From a virus: a stretch of DNA of 33,515 nt. Position 1 is the stretch's first letter. Each line of letters opens with the position of its first letter. The notes under the pieces are model-generated. The model ran no database searches. It had not been told where the DNA came from and saw only the letters and a list, made by a program, of their open reading frames with translations. The stretch lies in IMG/VR virus record IMGVR_UViG_3300047476_001245, positions 1 to 33,515 of that record; one strand, given 5' to 3'. Below, one piece after another: positions 1-7,269 of this stretch. Both the position numbers and the translations under genes were made by a program.

Positions 1-14
1 CATTAGAAATTGAT

Positions 15-443
15 TTATAAAATTTTTTCTAATGTTTTAATTTTACTAACCACTTGACTGAATTTGAAAGTTCTCCACACGCCTGGGTGCAATGGCTTAG
101 GATAATTTTCTAACGGAACCCAGCAATATCCATTGTGTTCGTTGTTTAACACAGGAATAAATTCATCAGTTACTGGAATTAGAAATGTGTGATAGCAGAA
201 ATTATTGTCGTCGCTGGTGAATTTTTCTAAAGGAATAATTTTATAACTACTAGCGTCAACAGATATTTCTTCTTGTATTTCTCTTATCAAGGCCTGCGAC
301 ACAGTTTCGTTGTGTTCAACTCCGCCTCCAACTAGCCCCCAAGAATGTTTGTGTTTTTTCTGACTGCGTAATAAAAATAAGTAACGTTTGGTGGTGATAC
401 TGTATACCAGTGCACCGCAGCCAACTAGAGTATTATGCTCCAT
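15..443 (-). CDS. Nudix hydrolase
   Basis: A 142-residue Nudix-family pyrophosphohydrolase, which hydrolyses nucleoside diphosphates linked to another moiety. The Nudix box is visible at residues 40-62: G, five residues, E46, seven residues, then R54-E55-I-Q-E58-E59. The usual second Gly is replaced by Ser61, a tolerated change. Length is normal for a single-domain Nudix enzyme. The ATG overlaps the end of the upstream gp15 gene by 19 bases, so it is probably co-translated from the gp14-gp15 late transcript. The substrate (oxidised nucleotide, dNTP, NAD-like or capped RNA) cannot be read from the sequence. The family call is secure; the role in infection is inference. Confidence 0.9.
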   Translation of the reverse strand: MEHNTLVGCGALVYSITTKRYLFLLRSQKKHKHSWGLVGGGVEHNETVSQALIREIQEEISVDASSYKIIPLEKFTSDDNNFCYHTFLIPVTDEFIPVLNNEHNGYCWVPLENYPKPLHPGVWRTFKFSQVVSKIKTLEKIL

Positions 444-1876
444 CTACCTTCTCTGTATATGCCTTCATAACTTCTAACCCAGCTTTCGCCATCCCAATAA
501 AACTGCACGTTTGTATTTAAGTTGGTTACGTAGGCGCCATCAATATTGTTTTGACTATCAAAACTCACTCGCCAGCGAGTGCCATCAAATTCAATAATGT
601 CGTTGGCATTGGCATAAAAAGAAATGTTATTAGGTGACCATGCTTTGGCAAAGTCAGTGTTGTTTATACTATTAATTGGTTTTAAGATTAAAAATCTTGT
701 ACCTGTATACACTTTGTAATTGCCAGTGTTGCTATCTATTAACAGCTGATCTACATTAACCTTTTGCGGGTCAATAATGGCGTTTACCGGATTTAATGTA
801 TTAGCTGGTAAAGTGTCTACAAATGGTTCAAACAAAAGCAAGGAATCGTCCACAGGGTGAAACGCCACAGTGCCTACAATTTCTGTGCCATCGGGCTGCT
901 GCAATCTTATCTCACTAGTGCCATTTTTAAGTACACCGTATAAACTCAAGAACCCGCTCCAACTGTCTGGTTTGCCTGATCTAGTAAGATCAAGTTCAGC
1001 GGTATTCAGTTGCTCATTGTTATCAATAATAATATTCAAAGGATCCTGTACGATTTCGTCATATTTTATGAGTTGCAAAGTATTTCCTGTGTACATGATA
1101 CCGTAGCGCATGGGCACCCAAGATCTGCGAGTAAGCAATAGATCTGGATCTCCAAGAGCATCTTCAGGAACACCAGTATCGCTACTGTCAAAAATAGAAC
1201 TGATGACCTTTTGAACCACACCAAGTTTTTTAAGTTTAGCAGGCGGACTTATCCAAACTGGAAGATCAAACGTCATGGTAGCCACACTTATAGGATCGTC
1301 GGTGCCCACTGGCACAGTTCTACTGTCCCAACTTACATCAGTTAAAGTTACAATACTCAAACTGGTCCAGTCAATGTAGTTGTCCGTGCTTTGTATTTCA
1401 AGACTAGGATTAAACAGTGTACACAATTGTTCAATTAGTTGCAGTTTTTGTTCAGTATTGCTGGTCCAAACATCTAGTTTTAATGTGAGACGATAGGGCA
1501 CAGGCATGTGACGTTCCACAGTATAACTGTCGCCTTGTTCGCTAGTAGGCATCCCTGTGTTTGGATCAATACGCCTTTGTCTAATATGCAGTTTGCTCAC
1601 ATGAAAAGGTTCCTGCATGCGCTCACGATCGTACTGTAATCCGGTGATATAAACTGCCATGGCAGGCACAGTACTCATGGCATTTTCGCTCATGCCTTTG
1701 AGAATGTGTGCAGCCTGTCTACTAGCATCACCATAAAACACCGGCACAGTTTGCAATGCCAGCTTGCCTGTGGTGGCGTCGGTGGTTCCAAACTGTACTT
1801 GAAAATTACTTACCATTCTAATAAATTGTAGTAAGAATCGTCTTATTTGCTCATCGTAAAAGAATTGAACAGCCAT
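425..1876 (-). CDS. 15: tail sheath stabilizer / tail completion protein gp15-like
   Basis: A 483-residue protein whose N-terminal half resembles T4 gp15, the ring that caps the finished tail and joins it to the neck. The start (AVQFFYDEQIRRF, then SNFQVQFG) lines up with the T4 gp15 N-terminus (YFYNSSFRRY, SNIQI). The motif LTLKLDVWTSNTEQKLQLIEQL and the later PVWISPP segment fit the family core, which ends near residue 215. Residues after about 230 are an extra C-terminal region with W-containing beta motifs (EFDGTRWRV, FYWDGESWV) not present in the 272-residue T4 protein. It follows gp14 with a one-base TAATG overlap, matching the 14-15 order of T4. Homology is recognised by eye. Confidence 0.82.
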   Translation of the reverse strand: MAVQFFYDEQIRRFLLQFIRMVSNFQVQFGTTDATTGKLALQTVPVFYGDASRQAAHILKGMSENAMSTVPAMAVYITGLQYDRERMQEPFHVSKLHIRQRRIDPNTGMPTSEQGDSYTVERHMPVPYRLTLKLDVWTSNTEQKLQLIEQLCTLFNPSLEIQSTDNYIDWTSLSIVTLTDVSWDSRTVPVGTDDPISVATMTFDLPVWISPPAKLKKLGVVQKVISSIFDSSDTGVPEDALGDPDLLLTRRSWVPMRYGIMYTGNTLQLIKYDEIVQDPLNIIIDNNEQLNTAELDLTRSGKPDSWSGFLSLYGVLKNGTSEIRLQQPDGTEIVGTVAFHPVDDSLLLFEPFVDTLPANTLNPVNAIIDPQKVNVDQLLIDSNTGNYKVYTGTRFLILKPINSINNTDFAKAWSPNNISFYANANDIIEFDGTRWRVSFDSQNNIDGAYVTNLNTNVQFYWDGESWVRSYEGIYREGRWSIIL

Positions 1877-3282
1877 TAGTTATCCGCCTTTGGTGTTAGT
1901 GCTTTGCTCAAGCTCACACGTTCGGTAATCACATCACCGTTGGCATTGGTCCATGTGGTTGTGTTATTTACAAAGCCATTTCGTTGAGTCTTGTTGTCAG
2001 CAGCTCCTGGTGTAAGATTGGTCCTCACACTGTCCTCAATTTTAACCCATTTGCTACCGTTATATCTAAACAATCTATTTGGCACAAAATCTAGCCTTAA
2101 AAAATAATCTCCTGATTTGGCATTCGTAGGAAACGCAATTCCCATACTAATATCAATTCCGTTTGGAGCAGTGCCATCACCAGTCATGTAACCTTGTACC
2201 TTGGAGGCAGGAGCAGCGTTGCCGCTGGAACTATCAAGATTTATAATTTTACGCAAGGTGATAATTTCGCCGCTGGCAATGGTAGTGTTGCTGCTGAGTA
2301 TGATTCCAGAATTACCAATGATGCCGGTGACTGTTACACCGGCATTGGCTAAAATGTTTGCGGAACTAACGGTGGCACCAACAATGGCTGCTCTTGCATT
2401 GCCAACCAAGATTCTATTAGAGTTAATTCTAGTTCCAGAAGCAATTAAATTTATAATGCTGGTGCCCGAAGCATCAATATTTCCTGTTGCAATATTTTGT
2501 CCACTGGGCGCGGTTAGTTGTCCATTAACTCCTCTTGTGACCACGTATAGATTAGCATTGTTGTATCCGCTTTTTGGCAGTTCAACTTCTGCTTGTGCTA
2601 TGATATTTTCATTTATATCAAGATACTTTTGATAGGTACTTACTACATCTCCAATACTGGTAGCGTTGGCATTGGCTGTAAACGGATCGCTGTCTGCGGC
2701 AATCTTGTCTAATATGTCTTTGTACTCTTGACTGTCTACCAGCGGTTGTAGTTTTACACGCCACAGGTGTGGGTACCAAGTTGGGCTAAACCCTTCGGCT
2801 GCCCAGTTAGCATCTGCAACCACATAGTAGCGTTTGATTGCAAATGGAACACTCTGGTCTAAAGCATGATAGTCTTTAAGGTGCATGAGCTCTAGTACAT
2901 CGCCGGCAATAATCTTACGGCCCACGGTTTCTACCATGTCATTCAAATGAAAAGTCATGAACTGAGTGCCAGTGGCTAGAAAAATACCAAATTGACTTAG
3001 ATCAAAATCTTGATCTGTTTTTTGATATATGCCTCGCAGATTGTAGATATCTGTGTCGTATTTGCGATCACGGTTTTCTAAAAACAGCAGGTCCTGAATA
3101 TTCAACTCACTTTGATTTGCATATTCAGGTTTGGTTGCGTCTGTGCCATCGCCACTGACTGGTCCAAGATACTTGTGTAAGTGGATGCCAGTACCGCCCA
3201 CAGTGAACATTTCGCTGATTCTGCGATCCAGAAACTTGTAGTCGTTACCTTTATTTTCACGCCATAGGCTCAAACGTGGCAT
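1876..3282 (-). CDS. 14: neck protein gp14-like
   Basis: A 468-residue neck protein, longer than T4 gp14 (256 residues). The N-terminal 190 residues match the family pattern: a segment naming an early ring-interaction region, FGIFLATGTQFMTFHLND, then GDVLELMHLKDYHALDQ and a C-terminal YYVVADANWAAEGFSPTW region, comparable to the SNFGMQV and EGDLIYFPMDN segments of T4 gp14. From about residue 250 the protein becomes Ala/Ser/Ile/Asn-rich and repetitive (probably a beta-structured insertion) and ends in a module with RLFRYNGSKWVKIED near residue 405. It is followed directly by gp15. A late-promoter motif and an AAGGG ribosome site lie just upstream on the minus strand. The gp14 assignment rests on motif resemblance plus gene order. 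Confidence 0.75.
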   Translation of the reverse strand: MPRLSLWRENKGNDYKFLDRRISEMFTVGGTGIHLHKYLGPVSGDGTDATKPEYANQSELNIQDLLFLENRDRKYDTDIYNLRGIYQKTDQDFDLSQFGIFLATGTQFMTFHLNDMVETVGRKIIAGDVLELMHLKDYHALDQSVPFAIKRYYVVADANWAAEGFSPTWYPHLWRVKLQPLVDSQEYKDILDKIAADSDPFTANANATSIGDVVSTYQKYLDINENIIAQAEVELPKSGYNNANLYVVTRGVNGQLTAPSGQNIATGNIDASGTSIINLIASGTRINSNRILVGNARAAIVGATVSSANILANAGVTVTGIIGNSGIILSSNTTIASGEIITLRKIINLDSSSGNAAPASKVQGYMTGDGTAPNGIDISMGIAFPTNAKSGDYFLRLDFVPNRLFRYNGSKWVKIEDSVRTNLTPGAADNKTQRNGFVNNTTTWTNANGDVITERVSLSKALTPKADN

Positions 3283-3301
3283 TTTTAAACCCTTATTGTT
3301 A

Positions 3302-3309
3302 TATTTAGC
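3302..3309 (-). promoter_or_regulatory. late promoter motif (GCTAAATA) for gp14-gp15-Nudix
   Basis: Read on the minus strand the sequence is GCTAAATA, a 6/8 match to the T4 late consensus TATAAATA. Initiation about six bases downstream gives a 14-base leader holding AAGGG before the gp14 ATG at 3282. It sits back-to-back with the divergent sigma70 promoter of the 405-residue gene. Confidence 0.55.
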
Positions 3310-3312
3310 TGT

Positions 3313-3341
3313 TTGACAACAAGCCCAATTTCACGTATAAT
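3313..3341 (+). promoter_or_regulatory. consensus sigma70 promoter (TTGACA-17-TATAAT)
   Basis: TTGACA at 3313-3318 and TATAAT at 3336-3341 with a 17-base spacer: a perfect match to the housekeeping sigma factor consensus. It points to the gene at 3371, which has AAGGAG at 3360-3365. This predicts early expression by unmodified host polymerase. Confidence 0.88.
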
Positions 3342-3370
3342 TACACAGTAAAAACAGTTAAGGAGCAAGC

Positions 3371-4588
3371 ATGGTTACAGCATCCAAAAGCAAGCCTGTT
3401 GCAAAAAAAGCAACAAAAGCACCCAGTGTAAAAGCGCCGCCTAAAAAGAAAGCCACAATTCGCCGCACTCACCTTGCCGACGAAAAATACACAGGCAGTG
3501 AACCGCAATGGGACACCGAGCTGGCGCTTAAAATGACAGATGAGGAGTTTGATCATCATTTGCGACGCAGTTTTTATTTTTATAACTATCATTTTACAGT
3601 CAAAGACCTCAAGCCTGAGTTTGTAAAATGGTTACAAGAACAAAAACATTTTGAAGTAAACAAAGCAGATTTAAGCAAGATTATAAAAAGTCGTTGGGTG
3701 CCTATGACAGCCTGCAGTCTGGTCATGGCACATAATGTAGGCATGCCTTTACGTGGACGCACTCTTGAATATCTTAAAAATAGTGTGCAAGAAGTTTGCC
3801 TGAAATACGATTACTACAAAGAAGGCGATGATGAACAACCTGAACAAGTGACCCCTGCACAAGTCAAGGTTTCCACAATTCAAGATCGTTTGAACGAACG
3901 TACTAGCGAGCTACTGGGCGAGCTTGAAGGACACTACGATGAAGTGTGCGAGGGAAAAACTGCATTTGATCATTACAAGTTTTTGGTTTCTAACAATGTG
4001 GTACAAGGTCAGTTGATCAAATACGAGTCCTTGTACATGACAAGAAAAGTTGAGCTTGATGCTGCTTACAATGGCATGGATGCTGATCTAGTTGAAGCCT
4101 ACAAACATTATCGTGCCGCAGATTGGAAACGTATTTTTGCTTGGTTAGATGGTTTGTTTACTGCTATTGAGCAATACCGCGGAGTAAAAAAAGCCAGCAA
4201 GAAGGCTCGTGTTAAAAAAGCACCTAGTAAAGAAAAGCTGGTGAGCAAGCTCAAGTATTGCAAAGATTTTCCGCAGTTGAAAATTGTGAGTATTAATCCT
4301 GCAGAAATAGTTGGAGCACAAGAGCTCTGGGTGTACAACACCAAGACTCGTAAGTTAGGCAAGTACATAGCCAGCAACAGCGACGGTTTTGTTGTAAAAG
4401 GAACCACAATTGAAAACTTTACAGACAAGAGTGTGAGTAAGACTCTGCGTAAACCTGAGCAACAGCTATTGGAATTTACCAAAAGTAACAAGGTGCAATT
4501 GCGTAAATTTTTAGAAAGCATCAAAGCCACAGAAACACAGCTAAACGGGCGCATTAACACAGATACTGTACTGCTGCGTACTCAATAA
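3371..4588 (+). CDS. conserved phage protein of unknown function, early promoter
   Basis: A 405-residue protein I cannot assign to a function. Residues 1-35 are Lys/Ala/Pro-rich and strongly basic (repeated KKA, PPKKK), probably disordered and possibly nucleic-acid binding. A helical middle part follows (MTDEEFDHHLRRSFYFYNYHF; WVPMTACSLVMAHNVGMPL), then a second Lys-rich stretch near residues 275-300 (KKASKKARVKKAPSKEKL). The C-terminal domain, about 310-405, contains QELWVYNTKTRKLGKY and VKGTTIENF. The ATG has a strong AAGGAG and lies behind a perfect sigma70 promoter, unlike its late-type structural neighbours. It is divergent from gp14 and followed by the hairpin before gp13. I believe similar proteins occur in marine T4-like phages without known roles. 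Confidence 0.8.
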   Translation: MVTASKSKPVAKKATKAPSVKAPPKKKATIRRTHLADEKYTGSEPQWDTELALKMTDEEFDHHLRRSFYFYNYHFTVKDLKPEFVKWLQEQKHFEVNKADLSKIIKSRWVPMTACSLVMAHNVGMPLRGRTLEYLKNSVQEVCLKYDYYKEGDDEQPEQVTPAQVKVSTIQDRLNERTSELLGELEGHYDEVCEGKTAFDHYKFLVSNNVVQGQLIKYESLYMTRKVELDAAYNGMDADLVEAYKHYRAADWKRIFAWLDGLFTAIEQYRGVKKASKKARVKKAPSKEKLVSKLKYCKDFPQLKIVSINPAEIVGAQELWVYNTKTRKLGKYIASNSDGFVVKGTTIENFTDKSVSKTLRKPEQQLLEFTKSNKVQLRKFLESIKATETQLNGRINTDTVLLRTQ

Positions 4589-4595
4589 TCTTCAA

Positions 4596-4631
4596 CCCCT
4601 GCTTGCATAAATACTGCAACAGGGGGTTTTT
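4596..4631 (+). terminator. rho-independent terminator with a promoter in its loop
   Basis: CCCCTG (4596-4601) and TTGCA (4603-4607) pair with TGCAA (4615-4619) and CAGGGG (4620-4625), leaving one bulged C and a 7-base loop TAAATAC. A T-run follows, then the gp13 ATG. It would end the transcript of the 405-residue gene. Confidence 0.75.
4606..4613 (+). promoter_or_regulatory. late promoter motif (CATAAATA) for gp13
   Basis: CATAAATA matches 7 of 8 bases of the T4 late consensus and lies at the apex of the terminator hairpin. Initiation near 4619 would leave only the right arm in the mRNA. Its AGGGGG (4621-4626) then serves as ribosome-binding site five bases before the ATG. Confidence 0.65.
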
Positions 4632-5765
4632 ATGGCCACACTAAAGTCAGGACTTAATTCTAAACAACATTTGATTACCGACAGCTTGGGTACACCAGGT
4701 CCGATTGCCTATGATGAAACACAGTACGATAGTGTATCACTCAAACGCAAAGAAATAGAAGACTATGTGCGCTTTCGTTTAGGCGATGGTATGGTAGATG
4801 TTGAATTGGATCCTGATCATTATAGAGTGGCCATTGATAGAGCACTACTACGTTACAGACAACGAGCCGGCAATGGCGAAGAAGAAAGTTACGCTTTCCT
4901 AGAATTGCTGCCAGAAACACAAGAATACATCCTACCAGAAGAAGTAATGACTGTACGACAGATTTTTCGTAGAGGCATTGGCAGTGTTACTGGCACAACT
5001 GCTAGCCAGTTTGAACCGTTTGCAAGTGGTTATTTGAACACATACATGCTGGTAGCCGGTCGTGTTGGCGGGTTAGTGAACTACGAACTATTCAGTCAAT
5101 ATCAAGAATTAGCCATGCGCATGTTTGGTGGGCACATGAATTTTACTTGGAATCCAATGAGTAAAAAACTCACTTTGGTACGTAAAATTCCCGAGACTGG
5201 GCATGTGTATAAAAGAGTGAGCACTCTCACAGCCGACAACACTGCTGTTGGTAGCACAATCACTATCACATTCACTGATGCTTGGAACGAAATCGCAGTG
5301 GGCTCCACTTTGGTTATTGCCAACTGTCCAGTTACTGGATACAACAATGCCTACGAAGTTCTTACTGTGGATAATGATTCCAAGGTATTCACTGTAGAGG
5401 CACTGAGCAATCTTGGATCTACTGCGGTCACTGGCAGTGATAGAGATCGTACTAGAGCTTACAGTCCTCAGAGCGACGATCCTGCTGAGACAGTACTGCT
5501 ACACATATACAACAAAAAGCCAGACAGCATGCTGTTAAATGACAGTAGAATCTTTCCATGGCTGCAAGATTATTCATTAGCAGTTGCCAAAGACATGCTA
5601 GGTCAAGCTCGCGAAAAGTTTGCTACTATAGCCGGACCACAAGGCGGTACACAATTAAATGGTGGGGCCTTAAAGACAGAGGCCAAGGCAGAAATGGAAG
5701 CTCTTGAAGAAGAACTAAAAAGATTTTACGATGGCAGTATGCCATACACCTGGGTAATTGGATAA
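4632..5765 (+). CDS. 13: neck protein gp13-like
   Basis: A 377-residue homologue of T4 gp13 (309 residues), which with gp14 forms the neck closing the packaged head. Recognised by the N-terminal segment KEIEDYVRFRLGDGMVDVEL followed by PDHYRVAIDRALLRYRQRAG (T4: [33 protein letters not shown]). The C-terminal segment also fits: WLQDYSLAVAKDMLGQAREK, then GGTQLNG and a final YTWVIG (T4: WVKDYATALAKELNGQI and FGILVG). Residues near 200-275 (TLTADNTAVGSTITITF onward) look like an inserted small beta domain relative to T4. Start chosen at the ATG five bases after AGGGGG. The next gene overlaps by one base (TAATG). Unlike in T4, gp14 is not adjacent and lies on the other strand. Confidence 0.88.
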   Translation: MATLKSGLNSKQHLITDSLGTPGPIAYDETQYDSVSLKRKEIEDYVRFRLGDGMVDVELDPDHYRVAIDRALLRYRQRAGNGEEESYAFLELLPETQEYILPEEVMTVRQIFRRGIGSVTGTTASQFEPFASGYLNTYMLVAGRVGGLVNYELFSQYQELAMRMFGGHMNFTWNPMSKKLTLVRKIPETGHVYKRVSTLTADNTAVGSTITITFTDAWNEIAVGSTLVIANCPVTGYNNAYEVLTVDNDSKVFTVEALSNLGSTAVTGSDRDRTRAYSPQSDDPAETVLLHIYNKKPDSMLLNDSRIFPWLQDYSLAVAKDMLGQAREKFATIAGPQGGTQLNGGALKTEAKAEMEALEEELKRFYDGSMPYTWVIG

Positions 5766-6145
5766 TGAAGATAAAAGAAATTATCACCGAAGTAAGAGCA
5801 GGAAGTATACCTGACAATTTTAAACAGTCAAGTGCCGGTCTGCACACTTTCAGCGATGCGGAAAAAGCTAATACCGACTACACACATTATAGATTAGGGC
5901 TAGCACTAGCCTGTGCAGACGGTAAAGGACAACTGATTGACATGGATCCAAAAACCTTTTATGGTAAGAAACACACCGCCCATCCTTACACTAAAGAAGA
6001 AGGAGACATGCTCAAACAGAGCTACAAATTGGTTGGAGCAAACTACAAAGATCTTAATAAAGGCAATTTGAACAGCATGGAAGTGTCTGACACAAATAAA
6101 GTGAGCCCAACAGCCAAACCTAAGAAAAACAAATACGGTGTTTGA
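5765..6145 (+). CDS. small putative internal-head protein with capsid-targeting N-terminus
   Basis: A 126-residue protein of unknown function. The first nine residues, MKIKEIITE, then V, resemble the T4 internal-protein capsid-targeting peptide (MKTYQEFIAE), ending in I-x-E, the T4 prohead-protease cleavage signature. A conserved-looking middle carries HPYTKEEGDMLKQSYK and NYKDLNKGNL, and the tail is basic (KPKKNKYGV). I recall similar short proteins in marine myoviruses. It follows gp13 with a one-base overlap and ends at the kinase promoter. Packaging into the head is inferred only from the N-terminal peptide. Confidence 0.72.
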   Translation: MKIKEIITEVRAGSIPDNFKQSSAGLHTFSDAEKANTDYTHYRLGLALACADGKGQLIDMDPKTFYGKKHTAHPYTKEEGDMLKQSYKLVGANYKDLNKGNLNSMEVSDTNKVSPTAKPKKNKYGV

Positions 6146-6170
6146 CCACCGAAGCATTTTAGTTTATAAT
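6142..6170 (+). promoter_or_regulatory. sigma70 promoter (TTGACC-17-TATAAT) for the kinase
   Basis: TTGACC (6142-6147) and TATAAT (6165-6170) are separated by 17 bases: 11 of 12 consensus positions. The -35 overlaps the end of the preceding gene and the -10 overlaps the left arm of the terminator hairpin. Confidence 0.82.
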
Positions 6171-6191
6171 GCCCCTAAGGGGGCATTTTTT
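6168..6191 (+). terminator. rho-independent terminator abutting the next start codon
   Basis: AATGCCCC (6168-6175), loop TAAG, GGGGCATT (6180-6187), followed by a T-run to 6191; the ATG begins at 6192. It ends the gp13 transcript. For transcripts starting at about 6177 the left arm is missing, so GGGGG is free to act as ribosome-binding site. Confidence 0.8.
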
Positions 6192-6884
6192 ATGATCATT
6201 GGTATTTCAGGATTTATAGGGTCAGGCAAAGACACAGCAGCCAATTACCTGGTTGGTTTTCACGGATTTAGACGAGACAGTTTTGCAGGCGCACTCAAGG
6301 ACGCTGTGGCCACAGTGTTTGGTTGGGATCGCGAATTGCTAGAAGGGCTCACACCAGAAAGTCGTTCCTGGAGAGAACAAGTAGATGAGTGGTGGGCCAA
6401 GAGACTGAACATGCCACACCTGACTCCGCGTTGGGTACTACAGCACTGGGGAACTGAAGTGTGTAGACAAGGTTTTCACGACGATATTTGGATTGCTGCT
6501 CTTGAAAACAGATTGCGACAGCGCAAAGGCGATACTGTGATCACAGATGTGCGTTTTCCTAACGAGATCAAATCTATTAGAAACGCAGGCGGGATTATCT
6601 GTTGGGTAAAACGCGGCCCACTGCCCGAATGGTATGACACTGCAATACTGGAAAATACCACTCCTTTGGACAAGCAATGGTTACTAGAAGATGCACATCA
6701 GTTGATGCCTCAGAAGTATCCTAAAGTGCATGCCAGCGAATGGGCCTGGGTTGGTACAAGATTTGACTATGAAATTGACAACAACGGCACAGTTGAACAG
6801 TTGTACGATCAACTTAAAAGTCTGATACCCGCTCAGCAGGCTTCCATGGTAAACGCTCTAGATATAATACTTGCTGGCAATTAA
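6192..6884 (+). CDS. 1: deoxynucleoside monophosphate kinase (T4 gp1-like)
   Basis: A 230-residue P-loop kinase that phosphorylates dNMPs to dNDPs to feed phage DNA synthesis. The N-terminus IIGISGFIGSGKDTAANYL contains the Walker A loop GFIGSGKDT, followed by a phage dNMP-kinase pattern (FAGALKDAVATVFGWDRELL). WVLQHWGTEVCRQGFHDDIW and TVITDVRFPNEIKSIRNAGG are the substrate and lid segments typical of the family (T4 gp1: RRLMQALGTDLIVNNFD; VVPDTRQDHE). The start at 6192 is preferred to an upstream in-frame one because it begins the P-loop strand and follows GGGGG. It has its own sigma70 promoter, so early expression is expected. The 3' end overlaps the convergent HNH gene by about 70 bases. 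Confidence 0.88.
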   Translation: MIIGISGFIGSGKDTAANYLVGFHGFRRDSFAGALKDAVATVFGWDRELLEGLTPESRSWREQVDEWWAKRLNMPHLTPRWVLQHWGTEVCRQGFHDDIWIAALENRLRQRKGDTVITDVRFPNEIKSIRNAGGIICWVKRGPLPEWYDTAILENTTPLDKQWLLEDAHQLMPQKYPKVHASEWAWVGTRFDYEIDNNGTVEQLYDQLKSLIPAQQASMVNALDIILAGN

Positions 6885-7167
6885 GACACACTGTTCTTAA
6901 ATTCACACGATCTACATTTTTTAAGTTACCGTCCACATGATAAACATGCAACTGTTTGTCAGGTAATCTAGCCACAAAGCCGCAATGATCACATGCGGCT
7001 TTTTTTCTATAGCCCGCACGATACCAAGCCGGACGTTTGGCTGCAACTTGCTTGCCTTTGCGTAGACAAATATCACACCTGCTTCTGTAATGTGTGATTC
7101 CTTCCTTAACATAGTTTACCGCCACATCCCTGGCGTTACAAGCTGGACAAAGACCTCTGGATTTCAT
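6814..7167 (-). CDS. HNH endonuclease-like zinc protein
   Basis: A 117-residue protein rich in CxxC knuckles: CPAC near the start, CDIC, CDHCGF and CLNC near the end. Between the last two lies HVYHVDGNLKNVDRVNL, matching the H-x-D-x-N-x-x-N pattern of HNH nucleases. This suggests a small, freestanding HNH (possibly homing) endonuclease of the kind scattered in T4-like phages. The ATG at 7167 is chosen because the frame extends upstream only to a TTG at 7194 without a convincing ribosome site. It is convergent with, and overlaps, the kinase gene. The target site is unknown. Confidence 0.72.
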   Translation of the reverse strand: MKSRGLCPACNARDVAVNYVKEGITHYRSRCDICLRKGKQVAAKRPAWYRAGYRKKAACDHCGFVARLPDKQLHVYHVDGNLKNVDRVNLRTVCLNCQQVLYLERLPWKPAERVSDF

Positions 7168-7228
7168 AGTAATAGTTATGATAAACCTTTGCAAAGGGCA
7201 CTCTAATCGCCCAAAATTACCACTTCCA

Positions 7229-7236
7229 AATAAATA
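7229..7236 (+). promoter_or_regulatory. late promoter motif (AATAAATA) for tail sheath
   Basis: AATAAATA lies 33 bases before the gp18 ATG; the ribosome site AAAGGA is at 7257-7262. It is a 6/8 match to the T4 late consensus TATAAATA. Confidence 0.55.
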
Positions 7237-7269
7237 TCTATAACATGATTTTTGTCAAAGGAAAATAAC

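Noticed and set aside
2201-2632. Plus-strand open frame of 143 codons
   Set aside because: Antisense shadow of gp14; composition follows the repetitive opposite strand and there is no ribosome site.
7186-7197. Palindrome CCTTTGCAAAGG upstream of the sheath gene
   Set aside because: Twelve-base palindrome could be an operator but there is no second copy or regulator evidence, so it is not annotated.
7252-7269. TTG start six codons before the tail sheath ATG
   Set aside because: AAAGGA is correctly spaced for the ATG at 7270, and the sheath family begins there.
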